A stretch of DNA of 64,000 bases from Termitomyces sp. T153. Lineage: Eukaryota > Basidiomycota > Agaricomycetes > Agaricales > Lyophyllaceae. The DNA lies in NCBI GenBank assembly GCA_018296165.2, contig JACKQL020000010.1:62001-126000 (forward strand), given 5' to 3'. The position numbers and the translations under genes are program-made. Shown one piece after another: positions 12,166 through 22,753 of the stretch (positions are counted from its first letter, which is position 1; every line of letters starts with the position of its first letter). Below the pieces are notes generated by a model, which had not been told where the DNA came from, ran no database searches, and saw nothing but the letters and a program-made list of their open reading frames with translations.

Positions 12166-13216
12166 TGTTACGATCCACTCCCTGGACTCCAACATTGTTC
12201 CCAGCCCACTCATTCATCTAGAGTCCCCCCCCAATGCCCTGTCAAACTCCCCCAGCCCTTGCCCATCCCCCATGCCCACATGGAGTAACTCCAATGCTTT
12301 TCTGGCAAACTCCAACAGCCTCCTGACCAACTCCAACACCTTCTCCACAGCCATTGACACTCCTCCTGAGCCTCTGGCTACCTCCTCCATTGTTCCTAGC
12401 CCATCTTATGCCTCTGACCCACTGCCCTAGTTCACCCAACTTGTTCTGGAGCATCATGATGACCCTGGAGTGGCCTACATCTTCAGCTGATCCCATTAGA
12501 ATACCACCATGGCCCACCCCTTGATCATATCTGATACCTGTCAACTCTGTGCAGCTCTGTCAAGCCCCACCACCATACCCACTGTCCTCTGGAGCTATCC
12601 AATAATCAGTATATAAGTTGTAGAGTAACTCCTCATACTCTAGTCTTGATATTACCTACATTAACTGGTTACCTGTGCCTTGTGTTTCTCTCCATCTCTG
12701 TGTCTATTTTTGGTTTTGAATCTATCTCTTTCTCTGTCTCATCTTGCCTCATCTCTGTCTTGTCTTGATTGTCTCTACTTCCTTTGTTTTTCCAAGTTCT
12801 TCCCATCCCCAACATCAGTACAAAGTCCATGCCTGCATTATGAACTCTGAACATTCCTACAACAACTCTGGACTTTGCTCCTTGCTCAGCCCTGGAACCC
12901 ATCAAGTCTCAATTGATCCCCCATCAAACTCTTGCTCCACCCCTATCACTAGCAAGGCCTCTGCTTGCTCCACAGTCTGTTTACATGCCCACAAACTTGT
13001 TTCTGGTGCTGCCCAAGCCTAACATCTAACATACTTGGACTTAGACTTCCCCAGACCACTCTAGACTTGCTCAGACCACTCCCCCTAGCTTCCCCTCACA
13101 AGTCCCTCCCCTCTGTGCCAACCCTGGAGTGCTAGGTTATAAGCACAGGACATTGCGTCTGCCTAGTAAGGACTCAACCAGTGTAGCTGAGCCCCCATAG
13201 TCAGCAGAACCTGACA
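12166..13216 (+). repeat. 3' LTR of element F (A-type)
   Basis: 1051 bp, TGTTACGATCC to GAACCTGACA, preceded by a purine tract ending at 12165. It has a TATATAAG box near 12611 followed by AGTCTTGATATTA, the same promoter layout as A and E. Confidence 0.85.
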
Positions 13217-13462
13217 AGAACAAGTCTAAGGATCCCCACTGCTTGGCACAGTGCATCGGTATGCAGCAGAGGCATGGGAACTACTGTACAGAAGACCAGA
13301 GCTGCTCCTAACCCTAGGGCAATGATTGCTGAGGTAATAATACAGAGAACTCCACAGTTTTCTGGAGTTCTCTGGGGTTCTAGAAAGAGCCCCAGGGATG
13401 TTGAACAAGCTGCGGAGGTGCTGGAACGAGTTGTGGAGGTTGGAAATGGAAGTCCCCTGACA
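13217..13462 (-). repeat. 3' LTR remnant of B-1
   Basis: Read on the minus strand it starts TGTCAGGGGACTTCC at 13462. It is truncated on its other side by element F at the AGAAC site. A purine tract (CTAGAGGGGGAGTGA on the minus strand, 13463-13477) precedes it, as expected for a 3' LTR. Confidence 0.8.
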
Positions 13463-13612
13463 TCACTCCCCCTCTAGTATGCAGCATCTTGATGTGCAGA
13501 GTAAAATTGCTTGGTCTACTGGTGAAATAGGGTAGATTTCTCATATGGCATGTAGAGCATCTGGATGTCTCTAGTGGGACTCCTTGATGAGTCTGGAGGC
13601 ATGCACATTCTC

Positions 13613-13866
13613 CTATGGCTCCCAGGAGATATCCTTGATCCCATAGCCTTTCCACTTCACTTTGTACTGTAGTTGTCTCTGGAATAGATGGCTATCCAGG
13701 ATTTCTTCCACTTTGTATCCCTTGTTGTTGTTGACCACTACAGAGGGTGGCAGAGGTGGTGGACAACACTCTGGAATAGGATCCTTAGGAGCCAGAGTTA
13801 GTTTGACTATATTAAACACTGGATGAAGCTAGTCCATCCCTGTGGGGAGCTGGAGTTGGTAGGCTA
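13613..13866 (-). pseudogene. B-1 integrase tail with chromodomain
   Basis: The minus strand reads KGYKVEEILDSHLFQRQLQY and KVKWKGYGIKDISWEP, a clear chromodomain preceded by a proline-rich linker (IPECCPPPLPPSV). It is the C-terminus of Pol, thought to target integration to particular chromatin. The upstream part of the same protein continues at 21311 on the other side of the inserted A element; the two sides share the GGGGC duplication. The chromodomain is open, but the gene is broken elsewhere. Confidence 0.85.
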
Positions 13867-13871
13867 GGGGC

Positions 13872-15021
13872 TGTCACGACCCATTCCCTGAAGCCTTGTA
13901 CACTGCCCGACAAACCCCCACTCCCCCAGAACCCCCCCCAATGCTTCATTGAACTTTCCCAGCACTCCGCACCTTACTCTGGCTAACTCCAACACATTCT
14001 TGGCTAACTCTGATGCCCCCCTGGCCAACTCCAACATCTTCCCTGTAGCTGCCAGCACTTCCCCTGGACTTCCTGAGCCCCTGGAACTACTCCCCTGCCA
14101 TGCCTGACCCCATTACACATCATCAACTTGACACCCTGGCTTTCCTGACTTACTCTGGAGTATCACGACAACCTCAGAACAGACCACGTCGCAATTGATC
14201 CCATCAACATATCAATGCAGCCCACCCTCTGGTTGTAACTGACACCCATTGACTCCATTGAGCTCTGCCAAGCCCTGCCACCACAGCCAATGTCCCCGGA
14301 GCTCTTCAGTAGTCAGTATATAAGATATAGAGTAGCTCCTCATACTCTAGTCTTGAGATTACTTACTTACCTATGGTACTGGCCTTTGCTGATGTGTTTC
14401 TGATTGTTTCTTCTTGTGTTTTGTGTCCCATGTCTCATTTTCCTTATTCTCAGTCTTCCGGTCTTATCTCATCTCTATTCCATTATCTCTTCATTGTCAT
14501 TCTGTGTCTCCACCTGAATCTATTCTCATTCTCATCTCATCTTCATCTCATTTTGTTTGACTCTGTCTTGTCTCATTTGATTCTGTCTATTGTGTTCAAG
14601 CCCTCTCAACCATAACATCCTCACGAACTCCGCAGTTACAATTACAAACCTCCAACACTTGTTACCAACCCTGGACCCTGCTATACACTTGGCTCTGAAC
14701 CCCATCAGTCCCTGTTGATCCCCCATCAGAACCCCAGCTCTGCTCCTGTCATCTGCGTAGCCTCCGCCTCCTCTGCACCTGCAATACTCACATATGGACT
14801 TACACCTGAACCCCACCAAGCCCATCCTCCTTCCCCACAACTTGTCCTCTACTCCTCTGGACCTCCCCGGACTTGCTTTGATCAATTTCCCCTGGCCATC
14901 CTCACAAGTCCCCAGTGTTTGGAACACCTCCGAGTGCTCAGTTGTCAGTTCAGGGAATCATGTCTGCCTAGTAAGGACTTGCCCAGTGTAGCTGAGCCCC
15001 CGTGGTCAGTGGAACCTGACA
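13872..15021 (+). repeat. 5' LTR of A copy 2
   Basis: Begins TGTCACGACCC and ends GAACCTGACA. Pairs with 20153-21305. Differences are mostly of the type CG versus TG or CA, for example CCGACAAA versus CTGACAAA near the start. Confidence 0.92.
14317..14361 (+). promoter_or_regulatory. TATA box and predicted RNA start in A LTR
   Basis: TATATAAG at 14317-14324 is followed 32 nt later by AGTCTTGAGATTA (14349-14361). That spacing suits RNA polymerase II initiation. The 13 nt are the exact reverse complement of 15022-15034 directly after the LTR. The same pair of motifs occurs in the other A, E and F LTRs and, on the minus strand, in the solo C LTR. Confidence 0.75.
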
Positions 15022-15034
15022 TAATCTCAAGACT
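15022..15034 (+). promoter_or_regulatory. self-priming primer-binding site of A copy 2
   Basis: TAATCTCAAGACT directly abuts the 5' LTR end. It is fully complementary to AGTCTTGAGATTA in the LTR, the predicted 5' end of the RNA. This is the arrangement known from Tf1/sushi-type elements, where the RNA 5' end folds back and is cleaved to prime first-strand synthesis instead of a tRNA. Confidence 0.75.
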
Positions 15035-15053
15035 CTCCCTTACTCCGCTCGTG

Positions 15054-15663
15054 ATGTCTGCACTAACCCTGCACACACATCCGACAAACACCTCCAATGT
15101 CTATGACCAGCCCATGCCAGGAAACCACTATGATTCATATTGCCCCACCCAATTTGCCAAGGCACATTGAGTCACAGATCTGACACAAAATGCCCCTTCT
15201 GCCTCAGTTACATCCATACAACGGCTCTATCCATGGACACCCTCTCACAACTCCCACACTCCCCCACCATCTCCACTAGCTCTGCCCCCCCCATAGAGGC
15301 CGACCCTGACATCACCAAAGCTTCACCCAAAAACCTGGCAACAATTTGACCCAGTGTTTGACAACTTCTCCAATACTGCACCCTCACCCCTCCAACAACA
15401 ATAGCAAAAGCCCTGCCATGGAAAGTTGCTCACCACATGAAAGACCAATTGCCAACCTCACCCAAGACAACAACGAGACCTCTGAGAATGCATTCCCCCG
15501 AACCTGCCTTTGGACCCTCCAACCTGCAGCAGCCCTGTACGCCATCAGGAACAGACCCAGCAGGTTCCTGACACTACCGAATCTGCTCACAACTAGCAGA
15601 ACCCTGCCACCCAATCATCTGACTTTCACACCCATCCCAAGAAAGTCCACCCTCCAAAGCTAG
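15054..15663 (+). pseudogene. degraded gag-like region of A copy 2
   Basis: Starts at ATG 15054 with MSALTLHTHPTN, then SNVYDQPMPGNHYDSYCPTQ, then TGA. The opening resembles the family E gag start (MSAYNPTYNP; IYSWPVPENPYAPFYPS). Open stretches continue in mixed frames to about 15660. No capsid or zinc-knuckle motif. Stops make a full-length product impossible, so this is a relic or an RNA-packaging region kept for cis function. Confidence 0.55.
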
Positions 15664-18336
15664 CCCCGCCACTGACTAGAATCAAACCCAACCCAGCAAC
15701 CCCCCCCCCCAACAATGATGCAAGATTCCAAGACTGACGCCACCCCCCAATTACAGAACACACTTCTGGGATCAGTTAGGACCCCCCAGTCAACTTGGCC
15801 ATCACCTCCGCCAACAAGTAAAGGGGCCCCGACACCTCCAACCTGACCCCAACAACCCTGGAACAAGACCAAGAAATCCCCGAGCTTTTAGGCAGTCAAG
15901 AAAGGAACAGCTACGCACCCCTGCCCTGCTGCTCAAAGCACAGCCCAAAGTTAACGAGGAGAACTATGGCACCCTAACCTCAATGAAGAACAACTCCAGA
16001 CCCCCACCCACTACTTCAGCACCTGCTTACTATCTCAACACCTTCTCCTGTGCAATCTGGAACCTCCGACGTTAAAGACCCTTGATGCCGACCCTCCCTG
16101 CACACCACCCCCAGATGTGAACTCTGCCACCAGACTCTGCCACTCTGCCACCTCCCACAAAGGAACCCCTAGCATAGGAGTTACCCCAAACTAACTATAG
16201 GAAAAATGGCCTTATATGAAGTAGTTCCCGAAGTACTCTAAAATTACTGACCTGTTCACATAAGGGAGGGAGAAGCCCCACCATCATTCCAGAGACTGCC
16301 GATCAACCCACTCAAATGTCCTGACGATCCAAAGAGCATACGCTCCAACATCCATGGAGAACTTTTCTGCCAGGACCAACGACCCAAATAACCCTACGCT
16401 GACTCAAAGCTGCCCCAATCCACCCCTCTGACCCACTCTGGATTCTAGCAACACAACTCTGGGGCCCCCACTCCGACTCCGATATCCAACCAAGGGGATC
16501 TACAATGCCAGCCCCACACTCCGTACAACCCTGTCCCTACACCGGAAGATGTTTATTGAGCAGGGATCACATCAACAGAGTAACCAGAAACAAACCCCAT
16601 GCGAAGTAATCTCCCCAGAATACCCTAAAAGTTGCTGATGCCTTCCCCAAAAAGCAAGTAGTGTTTCTCCCCACTACTACTCACCCACATTCGCAACAAC
16701 CTCTGGGCCGCTCCAGAGCATGAATGAAGAATTGCCCTGACCCTGCCATGACTCCCAGAGAGTCCCACACCAATGCTTCTCTGCAGCTGACTTCCCCACT
16801 GCCCTCCAACAATCGTGAGCAACCATCTCCCCCCATCCAAGCTTGGCTCCAGGAGCCACTGCTACTCCTACACAACAACTCTGCTGCTCAGCAAAAATCC
16901 CCACTCTGGAGCTCCCCCTCCGACTTGTGACACAACTCCACCAACAAGTTAAGACCCAACCCCAACCCCCGCTCCGACCCGGGACCCTTGGTACTTGCAC
17001 TTGGAACAGTGGACTGACAAATGCACCTCAGACCCCTTCCTCCGCCTGCACCAACACAACCAACAAACCCCCTACCGAGTGACCCTCGTGTTGACTCTGG
17101 GACTGCTAACTTCCTCCCCAATAAAAGAACCACTGACCCCCAGAAGGAACAACCCACAGAACGAGCCCCAAAGCATCTCCACTGAGGTGAGCCATTCCCC
17201 AACTGACTCACGTGCTGCCCCTGCCCAAAGAAACATCCACCAATACAACCCCAACAGACCTCCAAACTCTAGGGAGTGTTAGAAATACATGACCCAGAAC
17301 CTTCAAACCTTGACTCCAGACCCAAAGGAACTGGGACTGATCACCCCACACCCTGCCCCCTTGTCATCAACACTCTGGAGCACACCAGAGCACCACCTGA
17401 ACATGCCCGCCCACAGATGCAATACTCCAAAGCATGACTTTAACCCAGACCAACACTCCGGAGCACAGCAAAGCCTAATCCCGAGTGCCCTTCACCAAAT
17501 ACAATACTCTGGAGCTTGCCCTGCACAATCCCACCAAATGAAAACCTCCGGGCATCCTCAACCAAGGAATCGCACCTTTAAGGGAGTACCACCGCCTCCA
17601 TGCTGACCAATCCCACAGCACAGATGGCACAGAAAACAGCCCCTGCAAACTTACTACAGGGACTACCCTACCTGGGGGCTCTGCCACTAAGCCACTAGGG
17701 ACTCCCTTCTCTGACTAACTGCGCCCCGAGGACCAACCTCACCCTGCTACCCCCACCATCATCAAAAAGGACCCCCACCACCCTGCCACCTGCATCGGCA
17801 TAAAGGCCGGACCGCCGGAAGACCCCGCCCCTCCCACCAGCCATGCTAACAAAAGACCAAAACCCCAGCCACCCTGAACACATGTCAAAGACCCGGGGGT
17901 CCACCCCCTTAAACCAGCACAACACACATCTCCGCTGCAGACTGAGGAAAACCCCTACACCCTGGGTCCGAGACTCCAAGAATCAAACTCAGCAACACTG
18001 CCAAGAAATGCTACAGAACTCTGCAGGAAGACTCCCAACACCCCCGCCAAGCCTTGGAACTCTTCCTACAGCACTCTGCCCTGTCCCAACAACCCTGGGG
18101 CTAGCCAACACAGATGGCACTAGTGGGCCTAACCCCCACCTCTGGATCCACTAGGGATTCAACTCCCACCCGCACCCCTGCGTGTTTTGCTTACCTCATC
18201 CTCACACAAATTAAAGTCTCACTTCACACACCCAGGAACAATGAGGAAGCATTGAAAAGTACAAAAAAATATATGATACAAGGTGGAACAGGGCAGCGAA
18301 CTCAAAGATGACAAGAAGCAGGGCCCGGCTGCCCCC
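15664..18336 (+). other. A copy 2 internal region without recognisable pol
   Basis: 2.7 kb of C/A-rich sequence, collinear with 1080-3672. No YxDD, RNase H, integrase HHCC or DDE motif on either strand. The tail from about 18060 matches the post-chromodomain spacer of element F. Recurrent CTCYGGAGC motifs between 17350 and 17520. Confidence 0.6.
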
Positions 18337-19935
18337 TCACTCTCCCCCCGGAACCCCCACCATCCCTACCCCCAAATCAATCTCCATCTGGGCCCGCACC
18401 ACCGCCAAGACCTCTGCCAGCCCCGGCAAAGCCTCCCCCACATCCACCACCACTTCCCACCACAACCCCGGGGCCACTGCATTATGCCATTGATGCCCCG
18501 CCAGCAACCTCCCCACCCTCGCCATCCCCTGCTGCAACTCCAGAGGCTGACCCACAGGCATCTGTGCCAACCCATCTTGGATTGACGCAAATGCTGTGGA
18601 GGCACTGTCTAAAAGAACCTGGTGCTCCTGCACCCAACCTGGCCCCAACACAATCCACTTAGTAATAGGCAGAGAAGTGGGAATGACACTTACAAAGGAT
18701 CCCCACATGCCCTGAAGCAGCCTCGTTGGCTAGCAAATCCTCCCTCCACCTTGCTACCTCCAACTCCACCTGTAGCAGACCACCCTCCAGTGCCATTTCC
18801 CACTCCTCTGCCTCCTCTGTGGGCTGCACCTCCCACTGTGTCAGATGCTCCCGCAAGCCCCATACCTCCGGCACTTGCTCTGGTGCCACCTGCACCAAGG
18901 TGTTCCATGCCTGCTCCAACACCTCCTTCTCTGCCCGTGCTGCATCTTGATCCTCCCTCACCCATCAAAGCTCTCCCTCCCATGCCATCAACACCGCCAT
19001 TAGCACCTCCACCCACTTGCAAAGGAAGACCTCCATGATCAAAGGTGGGGGCTCCGGAGAACTTGATGCCTGTCCCAAGGCCCCATCCGGGGTAGGAGAG
19101 TGAACGTGAAACCCCGGACAACCCGCCATTGGCTCGTACTCCTGCAGCCGCTTGCTAGGCCCCACTCCTGATGGTGGAGAAGCTCTCCACTTACCATGGT
19201 CTGCCACCGAGGATGCCCCCTCCCTCCGCCCACCCCATGGAGGCCCCACCTGCCCCGCAGACTGCTCCATGCTCACCTCCCCCAACACCCAGGTCTTCCG
19301 CACCTTGCCCAGCTGACTCCACACCCAGTCCTCGTCCCACCCCTGCTCTGCGGCAATGCATGCCACTCACCACTCCAACGAGATTGAGCACTTCTCATAG
19401 CTCATGTGACATGGAAGGCAAATGGAAGTGTCATGCTGTGAGCCCACAGAGGGCACATCAAAAATGCAGGCCTTGCCCCACCACACACAGAGAACACACT
19501 GAGAACAATGGATCAGCACATGCGACAAAGGAGAACTCAAAATCTCACCGGAGCCTTGTTTTGGCACCATTCCAGCGTTGGGGGGCCCCGAGCCCACACC
19601 AACGCCCTTGCAAACTCCTCCGCTGTCACCTCTGCCTGAGGGATTTGCTGCAGCAGAGGGACCCCTTCCGCATCCCCCACTGCCAATTGGAGCACCGCAG
19701 GATGGAATTTGGCCCACCTAGGGCCCCCAGAGAACCCACCACCACTGCAGACAACTCTGCAGAACTCTGTCAGCCACCCCAAAGAAACAGATCAATGCTG
19801 CTCATGACTCTGGTATATTGTACCAGCTGGGCGCCAATGCTCAAACTCCTCCCCCTTGCTATCGTACACAATCACCATGTCCACATCTGAAATCAATGGG
19901 GTGGGGGAAGCGGCTGAATAACTGGGAGGGGACAT
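18337..19935 (-). pseudogene. antisense accessory gene of A-group elements, copy 3 (best preserved)
   Basis: Three exons on the minus strand: 19549-19935, 18694-19471 and 18337-18638. Introns are 19472-19548 (77 nt, GTGAG...AAG) and 18639-18693 (55 nt, GTAAGT...CAG). Phases fit exactly (129 codons; 259 codons plus 1 nt; 302 nt), giving 488 residues plus stop. It starts MSPPSYSAASPTPLISDVD. Exon 2 opens with a cysteine cluster (C-x2-C-x6-C in ICLPCHMSYEKC) and continues into a long Glu/Arg/Leu-rich, probably coiled-coil, stretch. Exon 3 begins WVQEHQVLLDSASTAFASIQ and ends in DLGVGMVG. Only three in-frame stops occur, all TGA and consistent with decayed CGA, and no frame shift. No known function; it may bind nucleic acid or protein. 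Confidence 0.75.
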
Positions 19936-20152
19936 GACAAAGAATTTGAGGGAGCACCAGGGTACATCCAAGGCCTTTTAATTGATTAGAAAGAACCCCC
20001 TGATGAAGTGGCGGCCACGCTTTGACTTTGCCTCCCACGCTGCCATCACTCGCTGCGGATTGATCAATATTACTGGGCTTCAACTCCCATGCCCTGCTGA
20101 ACCCTGACCTGCTCCCCATGTCTTGAGGGTCTTGATGCTGAAGGGGGGGTGA
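19936..20152 (+). promoter_or_regulatory. 3' spacer and polypurine tract of A copy 2
   Basis: Contains the conserved segment around GATTGATCAATATTACT, also seen at about 5395 and 26570. It ends in the purine tract 20141-20152 (AAGGGGGGGTGA) directly before the 3' LTR. Because it lies upstream of the antisense gene's ATG it may also hold that gene's promoter; no TATA box is obvious. Confidence 0.6.
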
Positions 20153-21305
20153 TGTCATGACCCATTCCCTGAAGCCCTGTACACTGCCTGACAAACCCCC
20201 ACTCCCCCAGAACCCCCCTCCCTGATGCTTCATTGAACTTCCCCAGCACTCTGCACCTTACTCTGGCTAACTCCGACACATTCTCAGCTAACTCCAATGG
20301 CCCTCTAGCCAACTCCAATGTCTTCCCTGCAGCCGCTAGCACTTCCCCTGGACTTCCTGAGCCCCTGGAACCACTCCCCCACCGTGCCTGACCCCATTAC
20401 ATGTCATCAACTCGACACCCTGGCTTCCCTGACTTACTCTGGAGTATCACGACAACCTCAGAACAGACCATGTCACAATTGATCCCATCAACATATCAAC
20501 GCGGTCCACCCTCTGGTCGTAACTGACACCCATTGACTCCATTGAGCTCTGCCAAGCCCTGCCACTACAGCCAATGTTTCCAGAGCTCTTCAGTAGTCAG
20601 TATATAAGACATAGAGTAGCTCCTCATACTCTAGTCTTGAGATTACTTACTTACCTATGGTACTGGCCTTTCCTGATGTGTTTCTGATTGTTTCTTCTTG
20701 TGTTTTGTGTCCCATGTCTCATTTTACTTATTCTCAGTCTTCCGGTCTTATCTCATCTCTATTCCATTATCTCTTCATTGTCATTCCATGTCTCCACCTG
20801 AATCTATTCTCATTCTCATCTCATCTTTGTCTCATTTTGTTTGACTCTGTCTTGTCTCATTTAATTCTGTCTATTGTGTTCAAGCCCTCTTGACCATAAC
20901 GTCCTCACAAACTCCGCAGTTACAATTACAAACCTCTGACACTTGTTACCAACCCCAGACCCTGCTATACACTCGGCTCTGAACCCCATCAGTCCCTGTT
21001 AATCCCCCATCAGAACCCCAGCTCTGCTCCTGTCATCTGTGTAGCCTCTGCCTCCTCCACACCTGCAATACTCATACATGGACTTACACCTGAACCCCGC
21101 CAAGCCTGTCCCCCTTCCCCACAACTTGTCCTCTACTCCTCCAGACCTCCCTGGACTTGCTCGGATCAATTTCCCCTGGCCATCCTCACAAGTCCCTAGT
21201 GTTTGGAACACCTCCAAGTGCTCAGTTGTCAGTGCAGGGAATCATGTCTGCCTAGTAAGGACTTGCCCAGTGTAGCTGAGCCCCCATGGTCAGTGGAACC
21301 TGACA
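20153..21305 (+). repeat. 3' LTR of A copy 2
   Basis: 1153 bp from TGTCATGACCC to GAACCTGACA, followed by the GGGGC target duplication. TATATAAG near 20601 and AGTCTTGAGATTA near 20633. Confidence 0.92.
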
Positions 21306-21310
21306 GGGGC

Positions 21311-22753
21311 CTTATCTGCTGTTCCACCATGAAAGGTCCCAACTGGCAGTGTGACAGCTTTTTTGAGGGCCAGGTAGTCATAATGTTAGAGGCATCCAAG
21401 TAGACTCAATCTCTGGGCTGATATTTGCACTCCAGAGTCCTCCCACAGTTGTAGTATTGCGCCATATTGTCCTTTGCCTTTGCCAGCACTGCTTGGGCCT
21501 CCTCCTATCACCTCCTCATTCAGTCCACAAATTTGTTTACTGCCTCATTCTCCAAGGGTCAGGCCTGGGATTCAAGACCCATGCATGGATGCTAGCCTGT
21601 GTTGAGGAAGAATTGGGAGAACTGGATGGACACATGAATGTGGTTGTTGTATTGGAACTCAGCATCAGGGAGGAGTTGTCTGAAAGGTGGCAGAACTGTT
21701 GGTGAGTCCAAAGAATATAACAAGCAGCTTAAACAATCCCCAGTTAGTCTGGAATGCAGCCTTTCACTTGTCTCCTTCCTGAATGCACACATTGTTGTAA
21801 CCCCACTGGACATCCAGTTTTGTGAAGTATTGTGCACTCTGGAGGTTGTTGATGAGCTTAGAGATGAGGGGGAGGGGGTAATGGTTCTTTACCATCATGG
21901 TGTTGAGAACCTAGTAGTCCTGAACCAGTCAGAGTGAGCTATTCTTCTTTTTGATGAAGAAGACCAGAGAAGCCATCAGAGACTTGGAAGGGCAGATATG
22001 ACCAGAGTCCAGGTTTTCTTGCAGGAATGCATTGAGCTTGTCCTGCTCCCTGGGCACAAGTGGGTAGACTTTATAGCTGGAGGGTGCAGAATCTAGCAGC
22101 AGTTCAATGGCATGGTCCCACCTCTTGCACTCCAGAAGTGAGTCAAATGAGGCTTTGGAGAATACATTCTCAAATGCATGGAGGTAGGAAAGTACCATGT
22201 CCTGGAACTCTCAGGGCATGGCATTAGCAGCAAATGCCTGGACCAGCTGCTGGTATGTTGTCTGGCTAGCCCAGATCTCTGCAACAGAGGGCAGCAGGTG
22301 TATGGTGGTAGCATAGATCTGATCTCCCACTTCTACTGCTTTCTTCAGGAACTCTGGCTCATGTACACCACCAAACTCCCCTCCATGTTCCTCCTCCAGG
22401 GCTCCACTGCTGCTCTAGTTGTCCTTGTAGAGGGCCTCTCTATGAGGGAACACCAGAGGCAGGGGATTCAGGAGGTCTAGATCTGCAAATGGGAGAGGGC
22501 CAGCATGACATGTGCAAATGGCTGTGTGTTCTCAAACTAAGAGCCAGTGCTCCACCCTGTCCTCTGCAGCACAGATGGAGCACTTCTGAGGGCACCTGCT
22601 CATGGTTACCTCTCCTTTGGTCCAATCAACCTCAGGGTTGTGCTTGCAGAGCCACATGAAACCAAGGATCATGTTCTGCCTACCTAGGCTAGTGATGGCA
22701 AACATGGTGTGCTCTGCATGGTTCTAATAATGGAGGAACCACAGAGTTGATGG
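21311..22753 (-). pseudogene. B-1 pol: reverse transcriptase start fused to integrase tail
   Basis: The minus strand shows the Pol linker and fingers of a Gypsy reverse transcriptase (FENVFSKASFDSLLECKRWD, FLQENLDSGHICPSK, VFFIKKKNSSL; then KLDVQWGYNNV and FFGLTNSSATFQTT). Near 21690 the frame jumps straight to integrase (LPDAEFQYNNHIHVS). The YxDD active site, RNase H and the integrase DDE core are therefore missing, lost in an internal deletion at a GGTGGC-type similarity. The rest leads to the integrase C-terminal segment adjoining the A insertion. Reverse transcriptase would copy element RNA into DNA; this copy cannot. Confidence 0.8.

Larger units (their letters stand above)
8905..13216 (+). 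mobile_element. Chromodomain Gypsy element F, 5'-truncated
   Basis: Holds part of the integrase core, the integrase C-terminal region, a chromodomain, the antisense accessory gene, a polypurine tract (about 12150-12165) and a 3' LTR. Gag, protease, reverse transcriptase and the 5' LTR are missing. The flank AGAAC (13217-13221) lies inside a B LTR, so the element was inserted there. Its LTR and antisense gene relate it to A, making it a candidate relative that kept the pol end. Confidence 0.75.
13872..21305 (+). mobile_element. Complete LTR retrotransposon A copy 2, 7.4 kb
   Basis: Two LTRs (1150 and 1153 bp) flank a 5.1-kb internal region. The 5-bp target duplication GGGGC is exact (13867-13871 and 21306-21310). 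It sits inside the integrase gene of B-1. Internal order: primer-binding site, gag-like remnant, C/A-rich region without pol, antisense intron-bearing gene, polypurine tract. Lacking pol, it must have moved with enzymes from a relative such as E or F. The LTRs differ mainly by C/T and G/A changes at CpG sites. Confidence 0.92.

Noticed and set aside
15022..15040. tRNA-type primer-binding site
   Set aside because: The sequence after the LTR lacks the TGG expected for complementarity to a tRNA CCA end, and instead pairs exactly with the element's own LTR.
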